A DNA stretch of 64,000 nucleotides from Azorinus chamasolen (GCA_963576725.1 OY755243.1:74050106-74114105); one strand, 5' to 3'. Positions 41,930 to 51,737 are shown, counted from the stretch's first letter. Made by a program: numbers and translations. Notes: a model not told the origin generated them from the sequence alone.

Positions 41930-42190
41930 TTATCCCGTTACTCCATGTATACACATTTTAATGCATATGCAAACATAATAGAACCACACCAGTCAGCTCG
42001 TATAGGGGCCGCCTGATCAAGGACAGCACTGTTTACTTATGACGTAATATAGATCCGATACTAGTATCTACCATTGCTTAAAATCCATGTGTTCACATGC
42101 CATTACAAAGATGCATGCAATAAAAATTATTAATATTCACGTAATTGGCATGATTTCACTGTTTCTTACATAAATATTCCTAACAGCAGA
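41930..42190 (+). mobile_element. TTAA-1 element, diverged ends
   Basis: TTTATCCCGTTACTCCATGT, CAGTCAGCTCGTATAGGGGC, TTCTTACATAAATATTCC. Confidence 0.7.
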
Positions 42191-42344
42191 AAATGACAAG
42201 TTTCAAGTTTGTATACAGTTTGAAGATACTGTCATTGTTCAATGGCATTCAACGTTGCATAAATGAGACATAATCACTGTGACCAACATAAATAAAACCC
42301 ATATAAACTGGAACTTTAACAAAGAGCAAATTAGCTGTTACTTT

Positions 42345-42456
42345 GACAGGCGACTGCTTAATGCAGACTTTCACTCTGCATTGAACTGCCACCTGTCTAA
42401 AAGATCGGCATTAATGCTAATTTTAACGTCCAGTTTAGAGGGATTTTCCTATTTAT
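42345..42456. mobile_element. TA-1b right part with small hairpin
   Basis: GACAGGCGACTGCTTAATGC / GCATTGAACTGCCACCTGTC around a few bases; GTCCAGTTTAGAGGGATTTT end. Confidence 0.7.
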
Positions 42457-42654
42457 TGAGCACATCTGATGTATAAGAAATAGCTCATTCTCTGTTACAT
42501 GTTGATCTCTGCGAAATTTGTCGTCTGCTACACTTTTCATTATTTATGTTTTTCACTCTTTTTTTCAGTACAACATAATCACTGCATCAAACATTTTGAA
42601 TCAAAACTGTTCGCAAAATAAATATTCAAATTCGCAAAAGAGTGTGAAAGAGTC

Positions 42655-42860
42655 AACCATTTTCTTCATGGAGACGCTTTGTGACACCTTTGCAAACAGA
42701 GCAGACCCTGAACAAACGTTCTCTGTACAGACTGTCTGATCAAGGTGTACCCTGTTTGCTTAAGCCGTAATATAGATACATGTACGATTCTATAATTCCG
42801 GCCATGGCCAAAATCCGCTTGTTCATTATGCCATTATACAAACAATCATCTAAATTAATA
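42655..42860. mobile_element. TTAA-1 element
   Basis: GAGTCAACCATTTTCTTCAT, GACCCTGAACAAACG, GACTGTCTGATCAAGG, AAATTAATATTAA. Confidence 0.7.
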
Positions 42861-43074
42861 TTAACCTTTAACCTGCTATTGTCGGATGAGTGAATAACTA
42901 TGCAAACAGTTTGGATCCAGATGAGACGCCGAGTAACTCGGCGTCTCATCAGGATCCAAACTGTTTGACACCCTGATTGCATTTTGGTAGACAAATTGAT
43001 TATAGCTTGAATTTTGAAAATGTAGAAGGTGAAAAATTGTGTAAAAATAATTTGCTCAGCAGGCTAAAGGTTCA
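42861..43074. mobile_element. TTAA-4 element (complete, near-twin of 24861-25074)
   Basis: TTAACCTTTAACCTGCTATT to GCAGGCTAAAGGTTCA; the hairpin at 42903-42970 is identical to that copy, including the A-A mismatch. Confidence 0.92.
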
Positions 43075-43103
43075 GGATGTCATTATGCACTGCATATTAG
43101 CTA

Positions 43104-43305
43104 CAGTAGCACCTGTCTTAAGCGGCCAACACATATAGGTCTACTTAGTAATTACGGGTCTGTTAGTCAGGTGGTAGCTTAATGCAGGTCAAATGTAATG
43201 CAGAAAGCTCCCACTGGAGCTTTCTGCATTACATTTACCCTGCATTAAGCAACCATCTGCTTTTTAAAACTCCTATATTCAATAAATAAATGACAAGTTC
43301 TACTG
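43104..43305. mobile_element. TA-1 element
   Basis: CAGTAGCACCTGTCTTAAGC to AATGACAAGTTCTACTG; hairpin GCAGAAAGCTCCCACTGGAG. Confidence 0.88.
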
Positions 43306-43363
43306 TTTAATTACACAGCCCTGTTGTCAATATTGCAGGTAATATATAAATGCAGATATACAG

Positions 43364-43570
43364 CAAACACTCGATACTACGAAATTGTAGTAATGAAGCA
43401 TTTATGTCTTTGTAGGCAGGACCTGAGATGGCTGCTTAATGCAGGGTGGGAGTCATGCATAAAGCTCCAACAGGAGCTTTATGCATGACTTTCACCCTGC
43501 ATTAAGCTGTCACCTGTGTGAAAGATCAATAATGGTACGTATTTGAGTGTTCGTAGTATCGAGTTTTGAG
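43364..43570. mobile_element. TA-3 element
   Basis: CACTCGATACTACGAA at the left and TTCGTAGTATCGAGTTTTG at the right are inverted ends unlike TA-1, around a TA-1b-type hairpin CATGCATAAAGCTCCAACAG. Confidence 0.8.
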
Positions 43571-43683
43571 TATGTATATTAAGCTGAGATGTTGTAACAG
43601 CTGTGGAGATGTGTCTATGAAAGGTTGACCAACAGAGAACATTCTCTTAACCGATCACTAAAGAGATCTTTACTTGTCGGTCG

Positions 43684-44050
43684 TTAACCCTTTACTCCCT
43701 TTCTTGCATTTACAAACAAAGTAAAATCCCGCTAATGCGACCACCTAAAAGAGGTATAATTATGGGTGATAGATGCAGGTGGTAGCTTAATGCAGGACAA
43801 AAGAAATACAGAAAGCTCATAGAGGAGCTTTCTGCATTACTTTTGTCCTGCATTAAGCAACAAACTGCTTATAAAGACACCTATGTCTATTCATTAAGTG
43901 GTCGCATTAGAGGGTTTTTTACTGTACATGCAGGCCTAAGTAGAAATCTACAGGAGCTGTCTGGCCAGGGTCGGCTCAGTTTGGCTTATGGAACTACATA
44001 GAACTGATTCTTAAATGGCTGTCATTGTCAAAAATCTCACTTGCGTTGAT
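43684..44050 (+). mobile_element. TTAA-1 element interrupted by TA-1
   Basis: TTAACCCTTTACTCCC left to 43717; resumes at 43929 with GAGCTGTCTGGCCAGGGTC and GAACTGATTCTTAAATGG. Confidence 0.65.
43719..43924. mobile_element. TA-1 element, nested
   Basis: GTAAAATCCCGCTAATGCGA to GGTCGCATTAGAGGGTTTTT and ACTG; hairpin CAGAAAGCTCATAGAGGAGC. Confidence 0.85.
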
Positions 44051-44056
44051 ACCATT

Positions 44057-44274
44057 TTAACCCCTTCCGTGCCACAATGACGGGTTTGTGATATCACATG
44101 CAAACAGTTTGGATCCAGATGAGACGCCGAGTAACTCGGCGTCTCATCAGGATCCAAACTGTTTGACACTATGTTTACTGTTTTATAAAGAAAATGGAAA
44201 AAATGCACACACTTACACTAAAAATAAACGAAACTGTGCCCAGCAGACGACATTGCTGGCACCGAAAGAGTTAA
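44057..44274. mobile_element. TTAA-4 element (b-type ends)
   Basis: TTAACCCCTTCCGTGCCA to TGGCACCGAAAGAGTTAA; hairpin identical in layout to other TTAA-4 copies. Confidence 0.9.
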
Positions 44275-44350
44275 AAAATACCAAAATGAAAGTCAATGAA
44301 TATCCTGACATAGTTGTTCATGAGCTCTTAAGATAGCCAGTAGCTCAATG

Positions 44351-44404
44351 CAAAACTCTGTTTGCAAAGACGTAGAAAATCGTATTTATGGAGTAAAGGG
44401 TTAA
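44351..44404 (-). repeat. TTAA-1 right-end fragment
   Basis: CTCTGTTTGCAAAGACGTAG and GGAGTAAAGGGTTAA. Confidence 0.65.
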
Positions 44405-44449
44405 ATGATATTGTAGAAATTCCTCTTTGTAAAAAAGCAGCCGATAATC

Positions 44450-44632
44450 TTAACCCTTTACGTGGTAAATACTACCCCCGACTTGCACCCCCACAACAGC
44501 TTGGATCTAGATGAGACGCCGAGTAACTCGGCATCTCATTAGGATCCAAGTTCTTTTACTCTCGATCAATCGTTTCTTAAAAACTTTAACAAATCGGACG
44601 AAAGCAGAAAGCAACAAAGCGAAGTTTTAACC
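44450..44632. mobile_element. TTAA-4 element
   Basis: TTAACCCTTTACGTGG, GGATCTAGATGAGACGCCGA / ATCTCATTAGGATCC; right end near TTTTAACCTG. It ends about 40 bases past the PAQR copy A stop, so it may lie in its 3'UTR. Confidence 0.75.
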
Positions 44633-44670
44633 TGTTATCGCTCCAAAGAGGTTCGATCGTCTACGATAAA

Positions 44671-45696
44671 TTATTCCGTTTTGAGATCAGACTTTACCCT
44701 CTGTCTGACCGTGGCTTGTAACACAATCATAATTACACCACAACCGCCTATATACGTGAAAAACATCAGTAATACGTCTGACACAGTACAGTCTGTGGGC
44801 GTCGTACCCGATAAATCGTGATCTAACATGTCAATGTGACCGGCCTCGTACTGCTGTAGGGACGAAAAAGCCACAAGGACGTGAAACAACTGATGACCTT
44901 GACCTATGACGTCGAACTTACCCGGATATATTTTTTCCGGTAAATGGCTTGAGAAAAAGAATAAACATAGCATAAATAGCGAAACCCATAACACATGATG
45001 ACCGAGTGACGTCACTGAGCAGTCTGTGTCCACTAGACAGGCTCCCAGCCTGTACAGTATAATCATAGATGTTGGTAACACGCTCAAAGCGCCGGTCACC
45101 AGCTGTATTAGCTTCCGCTGTAATGGATACGGTCTTCTGTATTTCAGCTTCGCCACACAGCTTCCAACCATGTAGATCCAAGCAAGGAATATATTTATAG
45201 AAAATGGCGATTTTGAGCTCACTTTTGATAACAAGTCATCCGGGCAACCAGTGTAGAAGATAAGAATGTTTGTTCCGATGGCATATAGTCCTATACCTAG
45301 ATAGTCTAGCTGAAAGCACATGTAGTGTAGCCAGGGAGACTTTGAATGAAAAGTGTGAGCAAAAGCACTCAGAGACGTATACGCAATGGTGGATATCGCA
45401 AACGTGTGAAACTGCCAACTGGTTTCTCCGCCAACGATGCTATCTGGCAAAATGAAGAATTTTAGCAAAAATATCACAGCGGCAAGAAGGTGTGACCAGA
45501 TATTGACAGTTTCATTGTTGATTTGAAATGCGCTGATGATGTAGTACACCCAGGACTTTCCGGCCGGACGGTACCCAGATTCGACTCCTGGTTCCCGGTA
45601 AAGAAGTGGAACCTGTGTTGCAGAGAGTGTGTCCTGGATAGACAAGGAATGTTTGAGCCTTGAAAGCATGTGTAAGAACGATGACGGACCCATCAT
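44671..45696 (-). CDS. PAQR7/PAQR8-like: Membrane progestin receptor-like protein (PAQR family), copy A
   Basis: A single open exon of 341 residues, normal for the family. Family motifs in order: EPGVESGYRP (35-44), NNETVNIWSH (60-69), SAFAHTFHSKSP (109-120), QLDYLGIG (128-135) and PEKIYPGKFDVIGQGHQLFH (253-272). By analogy with AdipoR1, the zinc site would be Ser109, His113, Asp130, His268 and His272. Seven or more hydrophobic segments fit a multi-pass plasma-membrane protein; vertebrate mPRs bind progestins and signal through G proteins. The GQGHQLFH form resembles mPR alpha/beta more than gamma. Two Met codons stand at the start (45696 and 45693); the paralogue has only the second. The start follows a splice acceptor 19 bases upstream. 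It is a tandem partner of the gene at 59319-60335. Confidence 0.95.
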   Translation of the reverse strand: MMGPSSFLHMLSRLKHSLSIQDTLSATQVPLLYREPGVESGYRPAGKSWVYYIISAFQINNETVNIWSHLLAAVIFLLKFFILPDSIVGGETSWQFHTFAISTIAYTSLSAFAHTFHSKSPWLHYMCFQLDYLGIGLYAIGTNILIFYTGCPDDLLSKVSSKSPFSINIFLAWIYMVGSCVAKLKYRRPYPLQRKLIQLVTGALSVLPTSMIILYRLGACLVDTDCSVTSLGHHVLWVSLFMLCLFFFSSHLPEKIYPGKFDVIGQGHQLFHVLVAFSSLQQYEAGHIDMLDHDLSGTTPTDCTVSDVLLMFFTYIGGCGVIMIVLQATVRQRVKSDLKTE

Positions 45697-45715
45697 CAGT
45701 TGATTTACAGTACTT
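45697..45715 (-). other. 5'UTR part and splice acceptor of PAQR copy A
   Basis: On the minus strand, cttttttatttccag immediately precedes a 19-base leader before ATGATG. This is a good polypyrimidine tract plus AG, so the coding exon is preceded by a 5'UTR intron whose upstream noncoding exon lies at higher coordinates and was not identified. Confidence 0.7.
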
Positions 45716-45775
45716 CTGGAAATAAAAAAGATGTGTTCACGTTATACGCAAAGTCCTTTACTGTGACTGAATGTG

Positions 45776-45972
45776 TTAAAATATTTCTGAAAAATGAAGC
45801 AACGCGAAAAATAAATGCAAATATCAAAGGAATAAACCATAGATATAGAAATAGAATTTGAGACAAAAAATGAAGTCTCTGATCAGACGCCGCCTTTACA
45901 AGGCATCGTACTATCTAGGGCTACACTATTTGATGTGGTGCATTTAGGCGACACTGGCTATGGCAGGGTTAA
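45776..45972. mobile_element. TTAA-3 element in the PAQR copy A leader intron
   Basis: TTAAAATATTTCTGAAAAAT to GGCTATGGCAGGGTTAA; GATCAGACGCCGCCTTTACA then a decayed right arm. Confidence 0.75.
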
Positions 45973-46060
45973 TCTTTTGTAAAAAAGTTAAAACAAAAGT
46001 ATCACCCTAATTGTCTCTTTCAACGCTTTTGCATGACGACTAGCACGACGATATCAAATA

Positions 46061-46245
46061 CAATTAAACCTCTTCTTAAGCGGCCATTACAAAGATATAT
46101 AATGATGGGTCTCTTAGGCAGGTGGTATCTTAACGCAGGACAATAGGAGCTTTCTGTGTTACTTTTGTCATGCATTAAGCGACCATCTGCTTTTTTAGAC
46201 TCATATGTTCAATAAATGAACGACCGCTTAAGATAGGTTCTACTG
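46061..46245. mobile_element. TA-1 element, left hairpin arm deleted
   Basis: CAATTAAACCTCTTCTTAAG to TAAGATAGGTTCTACTG; AACGCAGGACAATAGGAGC shows loss of the left arm at the tip. Confidence 0.8.
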
Positions 46246-46350
46246 TATGGTACAAAGAAAAGATTATGGAGACGAAACTAAGTAAATGACGACAGCTGCA
46301 CAAAAAATAAAACTAAACAGGGAAATAAATAACATGTCGACGACAACGAC

Positions 46351-47216
46351 ACAAAGAAAGAAAACGCATATGACAACATCACAATGAATACATCCATGAC
46401 AACAACACAACAAACACGTCTATGACAACAATACAACAAACGCGTCTATGACAACAATACAACAAATACGTCTATGACAACAAACAGTGAATACGTCTAT
46501 GACAACAACACAACAAACACGTCTATGACAACAATACAACAAATACGTCTATGACAACAATATAACAAACACGTCTATGACAACAATATAACAAATACGT
46601 CTATGACAACAACACAGTGCATACGTCCATGACAACAACACAACGAATACATCTATGACAACAACACAACAAATACGTCTATCAAAACAATACAAAAAAT
46701 GCGTCTATGACAATGACACAATGAAAACGTCTATCAAAACAATATAAAAAATGCGTCTATGACAATGACACAACGAATACATCTATGACAGCTCAACGAA
46801 TACGCCCATAGCAACACAACGAATACGCCTGTGACAACAACACAACGAATACGCATATGACAACACAACGACCATGTCCATAACAACGCAACGAATACGT
46901 CTGTGACAACAACACGGCAAATTCATCCATAACAACACAATGAATACGTCCATGACAATAACACAACAGATGGGTTTATAACAACACAACGAATACGCCC
47001 ATAACAACAGAGAGAATGCTTCCATGACAACAACACAACGAATATGTCCATAACAACACAGCGAATGTGTCCATGACAACAACAACAAATACGTCCATAA
47101 CAACACAACGAATTCGTCCATGACAACAACCCAACGAATACGTCCATGACAACAACAACAAAACAAATACGTCTATAGCAACAACACAATGAATACGTCT
47201 ATGACAATTGCAAAAC
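46351..47216. repeat. 26-bp minisatellite, ~33 units
   Basis: Unit about ACGTCTATGACAACAACA then CAACAAAT, 26 bases, with several subtypes (CGTCTATG, CGTCCATG, CGCCCATA). It lies 5' of PAQR copy A, probably within its 5'UTR intron. The long minus-strand open frames here are a by-product of the repeat. Confidence 0.95.
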
Positions 47217-47684
47217 AAAAACAATTACCACAACGACTTACAAATACGGTTAGCATACCGATGCAAAGAATATATATAAGATAACGGTACAAAGGATATG
47301 GCTACATATACGGTGACAAAAGGAATAAGATGACGACAATGATTTAAAAAATATAACTATGATAGCGACATATAGAATAAAAGTAGGACAACGACAAAAA
47401 GAAACCTTCACGATCATAAACAAGCATCGACAATTCCTCGACTCATCCAACCTCCAACTCCACCGAACAAAAACAACAACAGCAGCTTCAAACAAAAACA
47501 AAAAAGAAATAGCAAGAACACAAAACAAACAAATAAACAAAACCAAAGGAGTTAAAAATGCTGATAAGGACTAGACAACATTTTTGAAAACGACAACTTG
47601 TTTAGTATGTTTAGTGGAAGATTTGTCCTTTACGTTGAACCAAACTCGCATATCAACGGGTTAATGTTGTTTCATATTGCACAC

Positions 47685-48120
47685 AGTAGAACATGTCTTA
47701 ACCCATTCCCTGTTCTATATTTATTTAAAATTTTGATACCTACTGAATATTCATTAACAAAATAGTTATAAAGAAATATGGAAGGTGGAACATTGTAGGC
47801 ATTTTAGAAAGTAAAGAAACAGATCTATCAAATTATTTTAGCAAACAGATCAGACCCTGATCAGACGGCTCCTCTAGGAGCCGTCTGATCTGGGTCTACT
47901 CTGTTTGCAAATGCGTGAAAACACGTTTATGTGAGGGAAAGGGTTAAGCGGTAATTTATTTATTGAACACGGGAGTCTTAAAACGTAGGCTGTGACTTCA
48001 TGCAGGATAAAGGTGATACCTAAAGCTCCTATAGGAGCTTTCTTTGTCACTTTTATCCTGCATTCAGCTACCTTCTGCTTTAGAAATCTCCTTAGAAATC
48101 CTGTTTAACGAACTCAAGTG
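47685..48120. mobile_element. TA-1 element with TTAA-1b inserted at its TTAA
   Basis: CAGTAGAACATGTC-TTAA, then TTAA-1b, then TTAA-GCGGTAATTTATTTATTG and hairpin CTAAAGCTCCTATAGGAGC. Removing the insert restores TA-1. Confidence 0.85.
47698..47947 (-). mobile_element. TTAA-1b element (complete), nested
   Basis: TTAACCCATTCCCTGTTCTA to GTGAGGGAAAGGGTTAA; GACCCTGATCAGACGGCTCC and right arm ending GATCTGGGTC (T-T mismatch). Confidence 0.95.
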
Positions 48121-48192
48121 AAAAGCTTTCAAACTATTTGAGACACGTTCTGTTTCTTCAGTGAAAAAAAATCTAAATCAAAACCTATTTTT

Positions 48193-48505
48193 TAACTTTT
48201 ACTCCATGAATATTCATATAAGAATTAATGACATCGTGGATATTGATTTGATGCATGTTTATAATGGCATATGAACACAAACTATTTTATCTTTTGTAGA
48301 TACTGTAGAACCAGCTTTATATATTTCTATACACAAATAGAGCAAACCCACACCAGACGACTCCTACAGGAGGCGTCGAGTAACTCGGTATCTCATAAGG
48401 ATCCAAACTGTTTAACTGTGATTATGATTTTTGAAAAAAAACCCAACTATAAGATAAAAGAGAATATTCACGCACTCGACAATGTTAGCAGACGACAAGA
48501 GTGAA
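48193..48505. mobile_element. Chimera: TTAA-1 left half joined to TTAA-4 right half
   Basis: TTAACTTTTACTCCATGAAT, CCAGACGACTCCTACAGG (TTAA-1) then GGCGTCGAGTAACTCGG, TCTCATAAGGATCCAAACTG (TTAA-4) and the TTAA-4 distal GCAGACGACAAGAGTGAA. Confidence 0.8.
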
Positions 48506-48599
48506 CTTCAAAGGCTTATATTATGATAGCTATTTTTTTTAAAAAGAAAATTCAGATAACAGATAGCAAGTAGAGTGTTCCAGAATATCAGAATAATAA

Positions 48600-49060
48600 G
48601 TTTACTTCCTTTTAAATGTTCGACTGTATCGCAGTCTTCTTCAAGGTTGTGATTATTGATCAAGCAGTATCACGTGACTTAGGTCACGTGACACCAGGAG
48701 AGGCCCGTTCTCAATGGGAATCTCCACCCCCTCGTAACGATTGAGTGATGGTCTTCTGTTTTATGGCAAAAGTCTCATTGACCCCTGCTTGATATGTGGG
48801 TCTTCGGAGATTAAAACCTTGGCCCGTGTCAGGTTTTATGCGGTGCCCTGTTTAATTGCAATGTTCGTGTAAAGCCGAGTTGGATCTGGCTATGTGTTCT
48901 TTCATTCAAATTCCAATGATCTACCCGTTTCTCCAAAATAATTAATGTTACATTTCTCACATTTCATGGAGTACACTACGCCGCACTTTTTTTTTTAAAC
49001 TTATATGCTTTGCCTTTCACATGGGTGACTTGAGACCGGATCGATCGATTACAATCAAAC
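48600..49060 (-). pseudogene. Decayed Penelope-like retroelement, GIY-YIG endonuclease end
   Basis: Minus-strand translation shows CGVVYSMKCEKCNINYFGE followed by TGRSLEFE (from 48985 downward), matching the Cys-x2-Cys and Y-x-G-E-T-G-R signature of the GIY-YIG endonuclease of Penelope-like elements. Further on, in a shifted frame, SLNRYEGVEIP resembles the S-x-N-R-D-G-G end of those proteins. Several stops and at least one frameshift are present. The reverse transcriptase part is not in this window. Confidence 0.75.
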
Positions 49061-49279
49061 AGGACACCCCATGAAACCTGAGAATGCCAAGGTGTTAACC
49101 TCCTAAGACCTACATATCAAACAGAGGGTCAAGGAGCCGATAGCCATGAAGCTACGAAGTCTAGTTCTAGTTCTGGACGTTTGACATATGAGCTTTCTGC
49201 ATTACTTTTGCCCTGAATTAAATATCCACCTTCTTTTACAGACTCCTGCGTTAAAAACTTATGTGGTCGCTTTACAACA

Positions 49280-49638
49280 TTAACCCTTCTCCTGATGAAT
49301 ATTCATGTAGGAAATAATGACGTCATGAATATTAATAAGATTATTTTTTATAATGGCATATGAACACAGGACATTTTGGCTACTTCTAAGTAAAAGACAG
49401 AAGCTGTCGAATCATATCTATACTGCACCATAAGCAAACAGAGCAGACCCTGATCAGACGGTTCCTATAGGAGCCATCTGATCAGGGTCTGCTCTGTTTG
49501 CTAACGTAATTTTGGAATCTAGTTTCTGAAATGGCTAGAGTGTTACACTTTCCATATTTCATTATAACTATTTTATCTGATCTGGGTCTACTCTGTTTGT
49601 AGATGCATCGAAATGCGCTTACATAAGGGAAATGGTTA
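49280..49638 (-). mobile_element. TTAA-1 element with a TTAA-1b right half inside
   Basis: TTAACCCTTCTCCTGATGAA, ATAATGACGTCATGAATATT, hairpin GATCAGACGGTTCCTATAGG with fully paired AGGGTC, then TTAA-1b sequence TTTCTGAAATGGCTAGAG, then GATCTGGGTCTACTCTG and GGGAAATGGTTAA. Confidence 0.8.
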
Positions 49639-49644
49639 AATAAA

Positions 49645-49769
49645 TTGCTGATTATATTTCAGATATGATTCTACAGTTTTTGCCAGGACCAAAACTTCCT
49701 GTGTTCATGTGCCATTATAAAAATCAATCTCATCATTTCTTACATGAACATTCATTGAGGAAAGGGTTA
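49645..49769 (+). repeat. TTAA-1 right half
   Basis: GATATGATTCTACAGTTTTT to GAGGAAAGGGTTAT. Confidence 0.65.
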
Positions 49770-49990
49770 TATATTCATCATTCAAAATGCTACTAGATAT
49801 ACAAATGCACTAGTAAAAGGTCACACGTTCAACTAATCTTACGATCCGTCTCGTTTAAGTTCGACCCTTTTACTTTCAGAGCTGAACTAAAAGTAAACAC
49901 ACACGCACGTGTATTATTTCAACAAAATTCTTTGATAAAAATGTACAAAACGTGTTGATATGTTTACCAAGTATATCTACCAAACTGATT

Positions 49991-50423
49991 TTAACCCTTT
50001 ACACCTTAACCCTTTCGGTGCCAAATTTCTAATTGTCGTCTGCAAACCAATTTTGTTACATCATTCGGTAATATAAGGAAGTGAGATAAATAAATGCATA
50101 TTTCAAATGAATACAGCACATATATGGAAATAGAGTTTGAGACAAAGGGCGTCGTCTGATCTGGGACTGCACTCTTTGTCGTGGTGCATTTTTGCGACAT
50201 TGGCGGTGAAAGGGTCAAATACGCTTTATACCTCTGTGCAAACAGAGTAGACCCAGACAAGACAGGAGCCGTCTGATCAGGGTCTGATCTATTGGCTTAT
50301 GAAATTAGTTATACAGTTTGTTACTTGGCCAAAACTTCCTGTGTACATGTGCCTTTATAAATTTATCTAATTAATATTCAGTGTCGTTATTTCTTACATG
50401 AATACCCGTGAAGTAAACGGTAA
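49991..50423 (+). mobile_element. TTAA-1 element interrupted by TTAA-3
   Basis: TTAACCCTTTACACC, then TTAA-3, then ATACGCTTTATACCTCTG, AGGAGCCGTCTGATCAGGG, TGAAGTAAACGG. Confidence 0.75.
50006..50218. mobile_element. TTAA-3 element, nested
   Basis: TTAACCCTTTCGGTGCCAAA to GGCGGTGAAAGGGTCAA; left hairpin arm missing. Confidence 0.85.
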
Positions 50424-50742
50424 AGTTAAAACGTTTCCATACCTTGTGAAGAATTCGCCGATCTGTCCAACACCCCAATATTTGCTAACTCTCATGTATA
50501 CAGTATCGTCTGTATGTATACATACATAAGTTAATCGGTTTTGTCATTTGACTATGCCGATCAGAAATTGACCCAGTGTCGATATTGACTGAGTATTCAA
50601 TGTGTTTTCAATTCAATTTAAACAAAGTACATATATATGGGCTGCATGCTAGCAATGGGTGTATTTATATCTCCGGGTACCCCACGCACCGATGCATCAG
50701 CTTATCAGTACACAAATTAGTAATCATTTCTACAAGGAACAC
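50424..50742. other. Intergenic, no recognised feature
   Basis: Contains GTATGTATACATACATAAG-like short palindromes; no gene or element end. Confidence 0.4.
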
Positions 50743-50939
50743 TTAACCCTTTCGCTGCCAATGCCAGATCTGTGATTACCTATGCAAACAGTTTGGATCC
50801 AGATGAGACGCCGTCTCAACAGGATCCAAACTGTTTGTTACTTTGTTTTTGAAACAAAAATGAAGAAAATCAAAAGAATGAAAATTTGTAGCAGACGACA
50901 AAGTTAGCAGACGACAGAGTTTAGCAGCGAAAGGGTTAA
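50743..50939. mobile_element. TTAA-4 element with short hairpin tip
   Basis: TTAACCCTTTCGCTGCCAAT to AGCAGCGAAAGGGTTAA; GGATCCAGATGAGACGCCGT then CTCAACAGGATCC, the inner tip being deleted. Confidence 0.88.
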
Positions 50940-51009
50940 CGATAAACTTCATGAATATTCATATAAGAAATAATCTAATTATGTATGGATACGTATTACC
51001 TTTTTTTGT

Positions 51010-51267
51010 TTAACCCTTCTCTTGCTGAATTTTAAAATACACTGCTCCTTCTTTACCCATGTCCTGTTGTATAATTACATATATCTTCACTGTGTACAAG
51101 TATGTCGCTGTGCAATCACTGCTGTGGAGTGCACTGGTTGCACAATCAACTTGTAAATAGTGCAGACCCTGATGAGACAGCTCCTGCAGGAGCTGTCTCA
51201 TCTGGGTCTTCACTATTTACAGGTAGGTATATTGATGTGAATACACTGAATAGCAAGCGAAGGGTTA
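51010..51267 (-). mobile_element. TTAA-5 element (complete)
   Basis: TTAACCCTTCTCTTGCTGAA to GCAAGCGAAGGGTTAA; hairpin GAGACAGCTCCTGCAGGAGC with the T-T mismatch; a 6-base duplication (GAATACACT) near the right end. Confidence 0.93.
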
Positions 51268-51402
51268 ATCGTAGAAACTATAGACTCAGTGCTTTATAAT
51301 TCAGTAAGTGAACTGAGCGGACGCTGATCAGACTGCTCCTAAAAGAACCATCCGATCATGATCTGCTCTGTTTTCAAAGACCTATGGAGTAAATGGTTTA
51401 AA

Positions 51403-51535
51403 GAGGTGCAATTCTGGGTCTTGAAAGCAGATGGCAGCTAAATGCAGGACGGCGGTGAAGTCTTCCACCCTGCATTTAGCTATCCCATGCCTTTAAAGAC
51501 ACCTATATGTAATCATTAAGCGATCTCTTTGTAGG
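51403..51535. repeat. TA-1 hairpin with small loop
   Basis: GCAGATGGCAGCTAAATGCA / TGCATTTAGCTATCCCATGC; AAGCGATCTCTTTGTAGG beyond. Confidence 0.65.
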
Positions 51536-51560
51536 AATGCTACTTTATGTTACCCCTTAA

Positions 51561-51737
51561 CAGTAAACCCCTCTAAACCAGAATTCTAGTAGAGAAGAAA
51601 TTAGATAAATTTAGGTAGGTGGCTGCTTATTGCTCTAAGAGCTTTCTGCATGACTTTCACCCTGCATTAAGCTGCCACCTGTTTCCAAGACTAATATTTA
51701 AGCTCAATATAAAGTCCGGTTTAGAGAGGTTTTACTG
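51561..51737. mobile_element. TA-1b element
   Basis: CAGTAAACCCCTCTAAACCA to GGTTTAGAGAGGTTTTACTG; left arm shortened (TGCTCTAAGAGCTTTC). Confidence 0.88.

Noticed and set aside
44918..45455. Other-frame readings inside PAQR copy A
   Set aside because: Shadows of the real coding frame; no family resemblance. The same applies to 59357-60063 in copy B.
46783..47224. Minus-strand open frames of 82-127 residues rich in Cys/Val/Leu
   Set aside because: They read through the 26-bp minisatellite; the unit is not a multiple of 3 and all frames look alike.
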